The notes: generated by a model not told the origin, from the sequence alone. A DNA stretch of 64,000 nucleotides from Halomonas eurihalina (GCF_008274785.1 NZ_VTPU01000016.1:1-64000); one strand, 5' to 3'. Shown: positions 1-9,880, numbered from the stretch's first letter. Program-made: numbers and translations.

Positions 1-368
1 GTGTTGAGGATGGTCAGCGGCGAGACGCGCTGGAAGATCCGCGAGTTCTGGCGCAACGAGAGCCGCCACAGCGAGGGGCGGATCACGACCTCGTAGTGGC
101 TGCGCCGATGGCCGCGGTCGCCGCGACCGAACTCGGCGACGATGCCGTGAACCCGCCGCTGGGCCACGCCGTCCTGCCACATGGTGAGGCTCGCCGGGCG
201 GTCGAGCAGCGCTTCCGGCGAGAGGTCGGCGGCGCGGCTGGCAAAGCGCACGTGAAGATGAAACGGCGACGACAGCGCCTCTTCATGGGTGAAGTCGACC
301 ACCGCCAGGTCGGCCTGACCGGCGCCGGTTAGGCTCAGGGTGAACTGCAGTCCGTTGGCCTGGGTCAT
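1..368 (-). CDS. vgrG: VgrG, type VI secretion spike protein (N-terminal part, cut by window edge)
   Basis: The reading frame starts with ATG at 368 behind an AGGAGGGATGCC ribosome site and runs off the left edge after about 122 codons. The N-terminal protein reads MTQANGLQFTLSLTG and then carries the beta-rich pattern PFHLHVRFAS, VHGIVAEFGRGD and YEVVIRPSLWRL, which is typical of the gp27-like domain of VgrG. VgrG forms the trimeric spike at the tip of the Hcp tube and often carries effector domains at its C-terminus, which lies outside the window. It follows hcp on the same strand, 240 bp downstream, a standard hcp-vgrG pair. Whether this is a full T6SS cluster or an orphan effector island cannot be seen. 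Confidence 0.85.
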   Translation of the reverse strand, partial: MTQANGLQFTLSLTGAGQADLAVVDFTHEEALSSPFHLHVRFASRAADLSPEALLDRPASLTMWQDGVAQRRVHGIVAEFGRGDRGHRRSHYEVVIRPSLWRLSLRQNSRIFQRVSPLTILN

Positions 369-524
369 GGCATCCCTCCTGGAGGCCGAATACGTTCCTG
401 GGTTCGCCGACGCGGCATAGTCGGCGGGACAGGTAGGTTACGCGAGTTCATCACCGAGGCAAGTCGTCGGCGGCATGCGTAAGTGATCGCCTACCATACA
501 GCCAAGCAAACACTGACACATGCC

Positions 525-550
525 GCCGCCAGGGCCGAGGCCCTGGCGGC
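525..550 (-). terminator. Hairpin between hcp and vgrG
   Basis: GCCGCCAGGGC at 525-535 pairs perfectly with GCCCTGGCGGC at 540-550 around a 4-nt loop, an 11-bp GC-rich stem. There is no clear T-run on either side, so it is better read as an attenuator or RNA-stability element than a strong intrinsic terminator. Its position just after the hcp stop would favour more Hcp than VgrG, matching the stoichiometry of tube and spike. Confidence 0.5.
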
Positions 551-608
551 GAAGACGGTGCCCGCCGAGCGCGAGCATTGGCAGGGGCACCGCCGGTGGC
601 GCGGCGTC

Positions 609-1127
609 TTAGCCTTCGATCGGGGCGCGCCAGTCGTCGGAACCGGAAGTGCCGGCGACGGTGTGCTCCCAGTCGATCTTGCGGTAGGCCAGGGAGACGT
701 CCATCAGCTGAGTGAACTCGGCGCTGTTGGAATCCTGGGCATGGGGCATGCGCAGGTTGATGTCGACGATGGTGGCATCGGTCAGGGCGGTGGTGAAGAA
801 GTGCTCCTGCTTGCCTTCCACGGAGGTGCGGTACCACTTCAGCTCGACCGTGGGCAGCATCTCACCGGACGCCAGGGCGTTGTACAGCAGCGGCACGGCC
901 TTGTTCAGGGCCACGGTGAAGATGAACGGCTTGTGAGCGCGCTGACCGGACGGCTGACCGGACTGCGGATCCGTCGGCACAGTGACGATGTGCTTGAATT
1001 CCTGGACGAGCATCTCGTCTTCATGGCCTTCGACGTAGATGTTGCCCACGGATTCGGGCGTGAAGGCGCCAGCGGTGATGTTGCCCTGAGTCTGGCCTTC
1101 GATGCTGATATAACATGGGGTTGGCAT
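609..1127 (-). CDS. hcp: Hcp family type VI secretion tube protein
   Basis: A 172-residue protein beginning MPTPCYISIEGQTQGNITAG, the conserved opening of Hcp1-family proteins. It continues with EFKHIVTVPTDPQSGQPSGQRAHK-type and LPTVELKWYR elements characteristic of the Hcp beta-barrel. Hcp hexamers stack into the tube that is propelled out of the cell and also act as an effector chaperone. An in-frame start 87 bases further upstream was rejected because ATG at 1127 has an AAGGAAG ribosome site and matches the family N-terminus. It lies upstream of vgrG on the same strand. The 250 bp upstream is AT-rich and holds the promoter region. Confidence 0.95.
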   Translation of the reverse strand: MPTPCYISIEGQTQGNITAGAFTPESVGNIYVEGHEDEMLVQEFKHIVTVPTDPQSGQPSGQRAHKPFIFTVALNKAVPLLYNALASGEMLPTVELKWYRTSVEGKQEHFFTTALTDATIVDINLRMPHAQDSNSAEFTQLMDVSLAYRKIDWEHTVAGTSGSDDWRAPIEG

Positions 1128-1275
1128 GAGTCGCTTCCTTGACGATGAATTCGAAAAATCTTGCGCAATGTCCAGCGGACACCCCATATAAGGCACTTTA
1201 TGTACCAAAAACAAAAATAGACAACTTAATCAAAGAGATACATAAAAACGGCACGGCATGACGTCAAGCGATCGA

Positions 1276-1328
1276 GCAAGATCTTGCCTGAAAGCGGGCA
1301 AAAAGTTGCCCAGCGGGCAAGATCTTGC
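1276..1328. repeat. Twin GCAAGATCTTGC palindromes flanking a third hairpin
   Basis: Two identical 12-bp palindromes GCAAGATCTTGC lie at 1276-1287 and 1317-1328. Between them GGGCAA (1296-1301) pairs with TTGCCC (1306-1311) around AAAG. The array sits in the 251-bp gap between the lipoate-ligase-like gene and hcp, both transcribed leftward. It could terminate the first gene, act as an operator for hcp, or be a repeated extragenic element. The AT-rich stretch 1190-1250 next to it is the probable hcp promoter region, but no confident -35/-10 pair was found. Confidence 0.6.
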
Positions 1329-1378
1329 CTGCCCCGCCCCTCTCGCTCCAGATGGATATCGAGACGCCTCGGGCCGGT

Positions 1379-2083
1379 TCAACTCGCCGAACGCAAACGC
1401 GTCATCAGGCCGGAGAGCGCTGCCTCGAGCTCCAGTTCGGGCACGGCCTGCCGCAGGGCGATATGGGCGTTCGGCTGGAACCGCTGCGGGTCGTCGACGA
1501 CCTCCTGGAAGGCATTGACCACCTCGACCAGCATCGACGGTTCCCCATCGACCTGCATGGCACCATGCACCAGCAACGCCATGTCGCGGCTACCCTTCAC
1601 GCGGCGCCAGCGCTGGGCAGTACCGACCAGCTTGCGGCCGGCGATGCGCACGTTGAAGCGACCATCGCAATAGGCACCGGCCACCTCGCCGAGATCCGCC
1701 TCGGCCACGCCCAGAGAGGCCAACCAGTCACACCAGGGGTCGCCCAGGCGGTGATAGCCCCACTCGAGATGCGCCGCCGAACTGCGTACCTCGCAGCGCA
1801 CCACCAGAGCCAGATTGACCACCATCGGCCCCTGAGGCACCGGCGTACCCCCGGTGGCACGGAACAGCACCGGCCAGCCCTGCCCCTCCAGGCGTGACCG
1901 CGCCTCGGCAAAGCCTTCGAGACGAGCGTGACGACGCGGCATCACCAGAGCCCGGTCATGCGGCGACCATGCCAGGCACGCCAGATGGCTCTCGCCCCGA
2001 CACACCGCCTCCAGCAACGCTTCTTCGGCGGCGAGGCCCTCTTGCACCGAGGGGCGGTACAGAACCGTGTCGCTCGTCATCAT
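1379..2083 (-). CDS. Lipoate-protein ligase A / octanoyltransferase family protein
   Basis: A 234-residue protein with the BPL/LplA/LipB fold signatures: an N-terminal LACLAWSPHDRALVMPRR segment, RATGGTPVPQGPMVVNLAL (the RxxGG-type acyl-adenylate binding loop) near residues 75-95, then GRFNVRIAGRKLVGTAQRW with the conserved lysine region near 145-163. Such enzymes attach lipoate or octanoate to E2 and GcvH domains. Start ATG at 2083 (or the adjacent ATG at 2080) has GGAGCGAG upstream; an in-frame start at 2140 gives an unlikely extension. The gene is divergent from liuA. Branched-chain keto acid dehydrogenase, which feeds the liu pathway, needs lipoate, so the neighbourhood is sensible, but the exact reaction (ligase or transferase) is not settled. 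Confidence 0.75.
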   Translation of the reverse strand: MMTSDTVLYRPSVQEGLAAEEALLEAVCRGESHLACLAWSPHDRALVMPRRHARLEGFAEARSRLEGQGWPVLFRATGGTPVPQGPMVVNLALVVRCEVRSSAAHLEWGYHRLGDPWCDWLASLGVAEADLGEVAGAYCDGRFNVRIAGRKLVGTAQRWRRVKGSRDMALLVHGAMQVDGEPSMLVEVVNAFQEVVDDPQRFQPNAHIALRQAVPELELEAALSGLMTRLRSAS

Positions 2084-2213
2084 ATCGCTCGCTCCAGGGT
2101 GAAGCGCCCAACTTACGTCGTCGCTTGCACGTGGCGCCATCGCTGCCCAGGCAAATTGCTGCTATCCGCAGGGTCCGAGCTCACCACCTTGGTCGAACCT
2201 CATCCCCATGACC

Positions 2214-2229
2214 TTTACGTTAACGTAAA
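2214..2229. promoter_or_regulatory. 16-bp perfect palindrome upstream of liuA (LiuR-type operator candidate)
   Basis: TTTACGTTAACGTAAA is a perfect palindrome 82 bp before the liuA ATG, in the divergent region shared with the lipoate-ligase-like gene. Proteobacterial liu operons are typically controlled by the MerR-family regulator LiuR, whose operators are palindromes of this kind containing ACGT steps. No liuR gene is in the window, so the assignment rests on the palindrome and the operon it precedes. Confidence 0.65.
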
Positions 2230-2310
2230 CCTGTCTTAGTCTTGGCATCATCACCTCGATGAATGATCGGGTGCGCCTCGTGGCGCGCCATCAGACCAGC
2301 GGAGTTCACC

Positions 2311-3480
2311 ATGCACGCGCCCTACCAGCCCCTCGACTTCGGTCTCGATGACGAACTGAACATGCTGCGCGACCAGGTTCACGCCTTCGCCCGCGATGAG
2401 ATTGCACCGCGCGCCGCCGAGATCGACGCGAACAACGCGTTCCCCGACGACCTCTGGCAGAAGTTCGGCGATATGGGCCTGCTCGGCATCACCGTGCCCG
2501 AGGAGGACGGCGGCAGCGGCATGGGCTATCTCGCCCACTGCATCGCTATGGAAGAGATCTCGCGGGCCAGCGCCTCGGTGGCGCTCTCCTACGGCGCCCA
2601 TTCCAACCTCTGCGTGAACCAGATCAAGCTCAACGGCAACGCGCAGCAGAAAGCCAGATACCTGCCCGGCCTGATCAGCGGGGAGCACGTCGGGGCACTG
2701 GCCATGTCCGAGCCCGGCGCCGGTTCCGACGTGGTCTCCATGAAGCTCAAGGCCGAGAAGCGCGGTGACCGCTATGTGCTCAACGGCAACAAGATGTGGA
2801 TCACCAACGGCCCCGATGCCGACGTGCTGGTGGTCTACGCCAAGACCGACCCGGACGCCGGCTCCAAGGGCATTACCGCTTTCATCATCGAGAAGGGATT
2901 CGCCGGCTTTTCCACGGCACAGAAGCTCGACAAGCTGGGCATGCGCGGCTCCAACACCTGCGAGCTGGTGTTCGAGGACTGCGAAGTGCCCGAGGAGAAC
3001 GTCCTCGGCGAGGTGAACAAGGGCGCCCGGGTGCTGATGAGCGGCCTCGACTTCGAGCGTACCGTGCTGGCCGCCGGACCGATCGGCATCATGCAGGCGG
3101 CCATGGACGTGGTGGTACCCTACCTTCACGAACGCAAGCAATTCGGCCAGTCCATCGGCGAATTCCAGTTGGTGCAAGGCAAGGTAGCCGACATGTACAC
3201 CACCCTGAACGCCTGCCGGGCCTATCTGTACGCCGTCGCCGGCGCCTGCGACCGTGGCCGCACCTCACGCAAGGATGCCGCCGGGGTGATTCTCTACTGC
3301 GCCGAAAAGGCCACCCAGATGGCACTCGACGCCATCCAGCTTCTCGGTGGCAACGGCTACATCAACGAATACCCCACCGGGCGATTGCTGCGCGACGCCA
3401 AGCTCTACGAGATCGGCGCCGGCACCAGCGAGATCCGCCGCATGCTGATCGGCCGCGAGATATTCAGCGAATCGGCGTAA
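2311..3480 (+). CDS. liuA: Isovaleryl-CoA dehydrogenase
   Basis: A 389-residue acyl-CoA dehydrogenase that oxidises isovaleryl-CoA to 3-methylcrotonyl-CoA and passes electrons to ETF. Family landmarks are visible: [15 protein letters not shown] and [17 protein letters not shown] (FAD/substrate binding), [36 protein letters not shown] and the C-terminal [17 protein letters not shown]. The start at 2311 is chosen because GGAGTTCACC precedes ATG and the protein then begins [16 protein letters not shown] as in the family; the frame stays open a further 16 codons upstream. First gene of liuABCDE, with the palindrome at 2214 upstream. The order of the operon and the next gene make isovaleryl-CoA the likely substrate rather than a straight-chain acyl-CoA. 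Confidence 0.95.
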   Translation: MHAPYQPLDFGLDDELNMLRDQVHAFARDEIAPRAAEIDANNAFPDDLWQKFGDMGLLGITVPEEDGGSGMGYLAHCIAMEEISRASASVALSYGAHSNLCVNQIKLNGNAQQKARYLPGLISGEHVGALAMSEPGAGSDVVSMKLKAEKRGDRYVLNGNKMWITNGPDADVLVVYAKTDPDAGSKGITAFIIEKGFAGFSTAQKLDKLGMRGSNTCELVFEDCEVPEENVLGEVNKGARVLMSGLDFERTVLAAGPIGIMQAAMDVVVPYLHERKQFGQSIGEFQLVQGKVADMYTTLNACRAYLYAVAGACDRGRTSRKDAAGVILYCAEKATQMALDAIQLLGGNGYINEYPTGRLLRDAKLYEIGAGTSEIRRMLIGREIFSESA

Positions 3481-3516
3481 CCCCAGCCACGAGTAACGAG
3501 CCACGGGCTACGGGCC

Positions 3517-3542
3517 GCTCGAAGCTCGAAGCTCGAAGCTCG
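3517..3542 (+). repeat. Short GCTCGAA tandem repeat between liuA and liuB
   Basis: Three full copies of the 7-bp unit GCTCGAA (3517-3537) plus a partial copy, preceded by an ACGAG/ACGGG-rich stretch at 3490-3516. The same unit is expanded to 15 copies between liuB and liuC, again preceded by ACGAG-type words, so the two gaps share a composite repeat. Confidence 0.9.
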
Positions 3543-3556
3543 TCAGAGGATATTCC

Positions 3557-5164
<1,608 letters not shown>

Positions 5165-5210
5165 GCGCGCTTCGCGCCAGAAACGAGTATCGAGCGACGA
5201 GATACGAGCA

Positions 5211-5315
5211 GCTCGAAGCTCGAAGCTCGAAGCTCGAAGCTCGAAGCTCGAAGCTCGAAGCTCGAAGCTCGAAGCTCGAAGCTCGAAGCTCGAAGCTCGA
5301 AGCTCGAAGCTCGAA
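5211..5315 (+). repeat. 15 perfect tandem copies of GCTCGAA between liuB and liuC
   Basis: The 7-bp unit GCTCGAA is repeated 15 times without error over 105 bp, starting 47 bp after liuB and ending 17 bp before liuC. It is preceded by a segment rich in ACGAG words (about 5182-5208). Perfect short tandem repeats of this size are prone to slippage, so copy number probably varies between isolates. The repeat lies between genes of one operon and changes spacing and mRNA structure rather than a protein. Confidence 0.97.
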
Positions 5316-5332
5316 GTCAGCAGGATACCGAT

Positions 5333-6163
5333 ATGACCACAGAGACCTACTCCACCCTGAACATCGACCCCCACGCCGTTGCGTGGCTGACCCTGGATCG
5401 CCCCGAGGTCCTCAACGCCTTCGACGATGCCTTGATCGGTGAGCTCAACGAGCACCTTCAGCATGTTCGGGAGGCCGCCGAGCGTGGCGAGATTCGCCTG
5501 CTAGTGCTGGGTTCCGAAGGCAAGCATTTCTCCGCCGGGGCGGATCTGGGCTGGATGAAGCGCATGGTCGACTACGACCTCAAGGACAATCTGGCCGACT
5601 CCCGCCAGCTCGCGGCGCTGATGCACGGGCTCGACACCCTGCCCTGCCCCACGCTCTGCCGGGTGCAAGGTGCAGCCTTCGGTGGTGCCGTGGGCCTGGC
5701 CGCCTGCTGCGATATCGTCATCTCCTCGGAGAAGGCTAAATTCTGCCTCTCCGAGGTCAAGATCGGCCTCTCGCCGGCGGTGATCAGCCCCTATGTGCAA
5801 CGCGCCCTGGGCGAGCGACAGATGCGCCGCTACGCGCTGACCGCCGAGGTCATTGATGCATCCACCGCCGAGACCCTGGGGCTCGCGCACCGTGTGGTCG
5901 AGCCGGATGCCCTGGACGAGGCGGTCGACGCTATGGTCGAGACACTACTCGCCACCTCGCCGCAATCCAGCCGCGCCACCAAGGCGCTGCTCGCTGAGGT
6001 TGCACGCGAGCCCGACAGCGCCGCGACCCGCGAGCGTACCTGCCAGGTGATCGCCGAGCTGCGCGTCAGCGACGAGGGCCAGGAAGGCCTGGCCAGCTTC
6101 TTCGACAAGCGCCGCCCCCGTTGGGCGCCCGAACCACCCTCCACCACGGAGCGCTCCTCATGA
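5333..6163 (+). CDS. liuC: 3-methylglutaconyl-CoA hydratase (enoyl-CoA hydratase family)
   Basis: A 276-residue crotonase-fold protein expected to hydrate 3-methylglutaconyl-CoA to HMG-CoA. Visible landmarks are the substrate and oxyanion-hole segments GKHFSAGADLGWMKR (about residues 63-77) and AAFGGAVGLAACCDIVISSE (about 114-133), followed by the SEVKIGLSPAVISPYV loop. ATG at 5333 has AGGA upstream, right after the tandem repeat. The stop overlaps the liuD start (ATGA), which suggests translational coupling. Sequence alone would allow other enoyl-CoA hydratases; the operon makes the methylglutaconyl assignment likely. Confidence 0.92.
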   Translation: MTTETYSTLNIDPHAVAWLTLDRPEVLNAFDDALIGELNEHLQHVREAAERGEIRLLVLGSEGKHFSAGADLGWMKRMVDYDLKDNLADSRQLAALMHGLDTLPCPTLCRVQGAAFGGAVGLAACCDIVISSEKAKFCLSEVKIGLSPAVISPYVQRALGERQMRRYALTAEVIDASTAETLGLAHRVVEPDALDEAVDAMVETLLATSPQSSRATKALLAEVAREPDSAATRERTCQVIAELRVSDEGQEGLASFFDKRRPRWAPEPPSTTERSS

Positions 6164-8196
6164 GCCACGCCTTCGATACCCTACTGGTGGCCAACCGCGG
6201 TGAGATCGCCTGCCGCGTGATGCGCACCGCCCGCCGCATGGGCCTGCGCACCGTGGCCGTCTATTCCGACGCCGATGCCGGCGCCCGCCACGTGCGCGAG
6301 GCCGATGAAGCCGTACGCCTCGGCCCGGCCGCCGCCCAGGCCAGCTATCTCGACATCCAGGCGGTGATCGCCGCCGCCCGGCGCACCGGCGCCGGTGCCG
6401 TGCATCCCGGCTACGGCTTCCTCTCCGAGAATGGCGATTTCGTCGCCGCCCTGGCCGAGGCCGGCATCACCTTCATCGGCCCGCCTGCCTCGGCCATCGC
6501 CGCCATGGGCGACAAGTCCGCCGCCAAGGCCCGCATGCATGACGCCGGCGTACCGCTGGTGCCCGGCTACCACGGCGACAGCCAGGACGACGCCCTGCTC
6601 AAGGCCGAGGCTGACCGCATCGGCTACCCGGTGTTGCTCAAGGCCAGCGCCGGCGGTGGCGGCAAGGGCATGCGCGTGGTGGAATCCACCGAGACCTTCC
6701 AGGCCGCGCTGGATGGCTGCCGTCGCGAATCCCGCGCCGCCTTCGGCGACGATCGCATGCTGATCGAGAAATACCTGACCCAGCCGCGCCATGTAGAGGT
6801 GCAGGTGTTCTGCGACAGCCAGGGCAACGGCGTCTATCTCTTCGAGCGCGACTGCAGCGTGCAGCGCCGCCACCAGAAGGTGCTGGAGGAGGCCCCCGCC
6901 CCGGGCATGACCGAGGCCCTGCGCCGCGAGATGGGCGAGGCCGCCGTGCGCGCCGCCCGCGAGATCGGCTATGTGGGCGCCGGCACGGTCGAGTTCCTGC
7001 TGGATGCGGATAACAGCTTCTTCTTCATGGAGATGAACACCCGCCTCCAGGTAGAGCACCCCGTCACCGAGATGATCACCGGCCAGGACCTCGTCGAATG
7101 GCAACTGCGCGTCGCCATGGGCGAGGCGCTCCCCATGGCGCAGGAGGCGTTGACCATCACCGGCCACAGCTTCGAGGCACGTCTCTACGCCGAGGACCCG
7201 GCGCAGGACTTCCTGCCCGCCACCGGCACCCTCAGTCGCTTCGAACTGGATCTCGCCGGCGCCGGGCTCGAGCCGGCCCAGGTACGCCTGGACAGCGGCG
7301 TGTCCAGCGGCGATGCCGTCTCCATGCACTACGATCCGATGCTGGCCAAGCTGATCGTCCACGGTGATGACCGCGAACAGGCGCTCGCCACCCTCAACCG
7401 CGCCCTGGCCGCCCTCGATATCCAGGGCGTGACCACCAACCGCGACTTCCTGCAACGCCTGGCGACACACCCTGCCTTTCGCGCTGCCGAGCTGGACACC
7501 CGCTTCATCGAGCACCACGAAGCGGAACTGTTCGCGCCACGGCACTATACGGCCGAGGAATACGCCAGCGCCGCCCTGGTCGGCCTCCACCAGCTCGGCC
7601 AGGAACGCGAGAGCGACTCCCCCTGGGACCGCCACGACGGCTTCCGGCTCAACGCCGAGCACACCATCCGCATCGCCCTCTGCGACCCCAGCCGAATCGA
7701 CGACGGGGACGCCGTGGTCACCGTCGAGGGCAAGCGGGCGGCCCCCGGCGCCCCCTGGCGCCTGCGCATCGGCGAACAGACCTTCGACGCCACCCTGCAA
7801 CCGCTCGACGGCGACGCCGTGGCGGTAACCCTGGACGGCCACCGCCGCCGCCTGCAGACTCGACTGGTCGGCGAAGGACGAGAACGCAACCTGGTGGTGA
7901 TGGTCGACCCACGGCGCGAAACCCGGCTGTTCTGGCGCCGCATCGACGCCATCGACCACGGCCGCCAGGAAGCCGAATCCACCCTCACCGCCCCCATGCA
8001 CGGCACCGTGGTGACCCTGCTGGTGCAACCCGGCGAACGCGTCGAGAAAGGCATGGCGCTGATGGTCATGGAAGCCATGAAGATGGAACACACCCTGACC
8101 GCCCCCGCCGACGGCCAGGTCGAAAGCTTCCACTTCCAGGCCGGCGACACCGTCGGGCAAGGCGACGTGCTGCTGGAATTCGCGGCAGACGAGTAA
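6160..8196 (+). CDS. liuD: 3-methylcrotonyl-CoA carboxylase, biotin-containing (alpha) subunit
   Basis: A 678-residue protein with biotin carboxylase at the N-terminus (FDTLLVANRGEIACRVMRT, HPGYGFLSEN, KASAGGGGKGMRVV, EMNTRLQVEHPVTE), an intervening linker domain, and a C-terminal biotinyl carrier domain with the biotin attachment motif MEAMKMEH near residue 640. It carboxylates its own biotin with ATP and bicarbonate for LiuB to use. The start at 6160 overlaps the liuC stop and gives the family N-terminus MSHAFDTLLVANRGE; an in-frame ATG at 6121 would lie inside liuC. A large open frame on the opposite strand here is a codon-bias shadow. Confidence 0.96.
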   Translation: MSHAFDTLLVANRGEIACRVMRTARRMGLRTVAVYSDADAGARHVREADEAVRLGPAAAQASYLDIQAVIAAARRTGAGAVHPGYGFLSENGDFVAALAEAGITFIGPPASAIAAMGDKSAAKARMHDAGVPLVPGYHGDSQDDALLKAEADRIGYPVLLKASAGGGGKGMRVVESTETFQAALDGCRRESRAAFGDDRMLIEKYLTQPRHVEVQVFCDSQGNGVYLFERDCSVQRRHQKVLEEAPAPGMTEALRREMGEAAVRAAREIGYVGAGTVEFLLDADNSFFFMEMNTRLQVEHPVTEMITGQDLVEWQLRVAMGEALPMAQEALTITGHSFEARLYAEDPAQDFLPATGTLSRFELDLAGAGLEPAQVRLDSGVSSGDAVSMHYDPMLAKLIVHGDDREQALATLNRALAALDIQGVTTNRDFLQRLATHPAFRAAELDTRFIEHHEAELFAPRHYTAEEYASAALVGLHQLGQERESDSPWDRHDGFRLNAEHTIRIALCDPSRIDDGDAVVTVEGKRAAPGAPWRLRIGEQTFDATLQPLDGDAVAVTLDGHRRRLQTRLVGEGRERNLVVMVDPRRETRLFWRRIDAIDHGRQEAESTLTAPMHGTVVTLLVQPGERVEKGMALMVMEAMKMEHTLTAPADGQVESFHFQAGDTVGQGDVLLEFAADE

Positions 8197-8242
8197 CCAC
8201 CGTGCCCCTGGCAAGCAGCGTCCAAGGTAAGCGGCGCCGGGA

Positions 8243-8327
8243 GGCAGGCCGTAGCGAAGGTCATTCGCCATGGATGGCGAATGTAGCGTCCAGGGAAGGA
8301 TTCACAGCGCCTTCGCCAAGGCCTGCC
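8243..8327. repeat. Nested inverted repeat between liuD and liuE
   Basis: Three nested arms pair in order: GGCAGGCC 8243-8250 with GGCCTGCC 8320-8327, GCGAAGG 8254-8260 with CCTTCGC 8310-8316, and CATTCGCCAT 8262-8271 with ATGGCGAATG 8274-8283. The inner arm is a 10-bp perfect stem with a two-base loop. This resembles a repetitive extragenic palindromic element dropped into the 187-bp gap of the operon. It may stabilise or attenuate the liuE part of the transcript. Confidence 0.7.
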
Positions 8328-8383
8328 GCCGGCCGCCGGATCAGCCGCTGCTCTGGATTCTCTCGAATGATTGGAGCTCTGCA

Positions 8384-9301
8384 ATGGCATTCCCCAAGCA
8401 AATCCGCCTCGTCGACGTCGCCCCCCGCGACGGGCTGCAGAACGAACCCGAAGCCATCGACACCGACACCAAGCTCGAACTGATCGACCGCCTCGCCGAT
8501 GCCGGCCTGCGACATATCGAAGCCGCCAGCTTCGTCTCCCCCAAGTGGGTGCCGCAGATGGCCGATCACCGCGAAGTGATGACCGGACTCAAGCGCCGCC
8601 CCGGCATTACCTACTCCGCCCTCACCCCCAACCTCAAGGGGCTCGAGGCAGCACTGGAATGCGGCGTCGAAGAAGTCGCGGTATTCGGTGCCGCCAGTGA
8701 GGCCTTCTCGCACAAGAACATCAACTGCTCCATCGCCGAATCCCTGGAACGCTTCGCCCCGGTGCTCGAGCGCGCCAAGGAAGCCAATGTTCGCGTACGC
8801 GGCTACGTCTCCTGCGTGCTCGGCTGCCCCTACGAAGGCGAGATCGCCCCCGCCAAGGTCGCGGAAGTCGCCAAGGCCCTGTTCGAGATGGGCTGCTTCG
8901 AAGTCTCGCTGGGCGACACCATCGGCACCGGCACCCCGCTCAATGCCAAGCGCATGCTCGAGGCCGTCGCCCGCGAGGTTCCCATGGACAAGCTCGCCGC
9001 CCACTTCCACGACACCTACGGCCAGGCACTCGCCAACCTCTACGCCGTGCTCGAGGAAGGCATCGCCGTGATCGACAGCTCCGTCGCCGGCCTGGGTGGC
9101 TGCCCCTATGCCAAAGGCGCCGCCGGCAACGTCGCCAGCGAAGACGTCGTCTACCTGCTCGACGGCCTGGGCATCGATAGCGGCGTCGACCTCGACAAGC
9201 TCGCCGCCACCGGCGACTGGATCATACAGGCCATCGGCCGACCCAACCGCTCCAAGGCTGGCGTTGCCACTGCCACGAAGCTATCTGACACATCCGGCTG
9301 A
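8384..9301 (+). CDS. liuE: Hydroxymethylglutaryl-CoA lyase
   Basis: A 305-residue TIM-barrel lyase that splits HMG-CoA to acetyl-CoA and acetoacetate, the last step of leucine breakdown. It begins [21 protein letters not shown], with the invariant RDGLQNE metal/substrate motif, and contains [38 protein letters not shown] and the catalytic-loop cysteine segment [17 protein letters not shown], all hallmark sites. ATG at 8384 has GGAG upstream; an upstream in-frame extension through the repeat element was rejected. It is separated from liuD by 187 bp with the inverted repeat, so it may be expressed at a different level. Confidence 0.96.
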   Translation: MAFPKQIRLVDVAPRDGLQNEPEAIDTDTKLELIDRLADAGLRHIEAASFVSPKWVPQMADHREVMTGLKRRPGITYSALTPNLKGLEAALECGVEEVAVFGAASEAFSHKNINCSIAESLERFAPVLERAKEANVRVRGYVSCVLGCPYEGEIAPAKVAEVAKALFEMGCFEVSLGDTIGTGTPLNAKRMLEAVAREVPMDKLAAHFHDTYGQALANLYAVLEEGIAVIDSSVAGLGGCPYAKGAAGNVASEDVVYLLDGLGIDSGVDLDKLAATGDWIIQAIGRPNRSKAGVATATKLSDTSG

Positions 9302-9310
9302 CTACCAAAA

Positions 9311-9329
9311 GCACACATTGTGCTATCCT
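9311..9329 (+). promoter_or_regulatory. Candidate promoter/operator of the toxin-antitoxin pair
   Basis: The inverted repeat GCACA-CAT-TGTGC (9311-9323) abuts a TATCCT -10-like hexamer (9324-9329), seven bases before the toxin ATG. Toxin-antitoxin operons are usually self-repressed by the antitoxin binding such a palindrome over the promoter. The -35 is not clear. Confidence 0.45.
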
Positions 9330-9335
9330 CACCTT

Positions 9336-9614
9336 ATGAAGCCGATCACATGGAACACCGTGAAGAACCAACGCCTACAGGAGGAAAGGGGTATTTCCTT
9401 CGAGGCGGTGGTCTTCCACATGTCGGCGGGTGATCTTCTTGATACACTGGAACATCCAAACCAGAAGCGTTACCCAGGCCAGCAGATCCATGTGATCGAC
9501 ATAGAGGGGTACGCATACCTCGTACCTTTTGTCGAGTCGGATGATGAAATCTTCCTGAAGACCATTATCCCGAGCCGAAAAGCGACAAAGGCCTATCTGG
9601 GAGGTGGCAAATGA
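9336..9614 (+). CDS. BrnT-like toxin
   Basis: A 92-residue protein, MKPITWNTVKNQRLQEERG followed by ISFEAVVFHMSAGDLLDTL and a C-terminal EIFLKTIIPSRKATKAYLG. The W/F-N-x-K-N, GISFEEAV and TIIPSRKAT elements match the BrnT/RelE-like RNase toxin layout (beta strands with a C-terminal SxRKA tail). It is expected to cleave mRNA when free. ATG at 9336 lies right after a promoter-like palindrome; the frame extends upstream into liuE but that is a shadow. The stop overlaps the next start by 4 bp (ATGA), the usual toxin-first BrnTA order. Confidence 0.75.
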   Translation: MKPITWNTVKNQRLQEERGISFEAVVFHMSAGDLLDTLEHPNQKRYPGQQIHVIDIEGYAYLVPFVESDDEIFLKTIIPSRKATKAYLGGGK

Positions 9615-9880
9615 GCAAATTGGACAAGGAAGAGCGCGAGCTACTGGAAGCTTTCGAAGAAGGCGAGCTAAAACGGGTGCCGGACGCCGAACGTACACAG
9701 CAACGGCATCAGCAGTATGCAGAGGCCATGTTCAAGAAAGATGCACGCATCAACATTCGCCTTTCCTCCAGGGACCTTCGAGGCCTCCAGAAAAAGGCGC
9801 TGGCAGAGGGTATTCCCTACCAGACACTGGTTGCCAGCATCCTCCACAAATATGTGGAAGGTCGCCTGCACGAGGACTGA
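9611..9880 (+). CDS. BrnA/CopG-like antitoxin
   Basis: An 89-residue protein with an acidic, helical N-terminus (KEERELLEAFEEGELKRVP) and a C-terminal ribbon-helix-helix segment, DARINIRLSSRDLRGLQKKA followed by LAEGIPYQTLVASILHKYVEGRL. In this family the RHH part binds the promoter and the flexible part neutralises the toxin. It overlaps the toxin stop by 4 bp and is followed by a strong terminator at 9901, so the pair is a complete two-gene unit. Confidence 0.8.
   Translation: MSKLDKEERELLEAFEEGELKRVPDAERTQQRHQQYAEAMFKKDARINIRLSSRDLRGLQKKALAEGIPYQTLVASILHKYVEGRLHED

Noticed and set aside
1128..1275. Sigma-54 or strong sigma-70 promoter for hcp
   Set aside because: AT-rich hexamers exist but no pair with proper spacing stands out.
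5211..5315. CRISPR-like array
   Set aside because: The repeats are 7 bp with no spacers, so this is a simple tandem repeat.
6181..8271. 696-residue open frame on the - strand opposite liuD
   Set aside because: It is an antisense shadow of a high-GC gene; the + strand encodes a full biotin carboxylase with all motifs.
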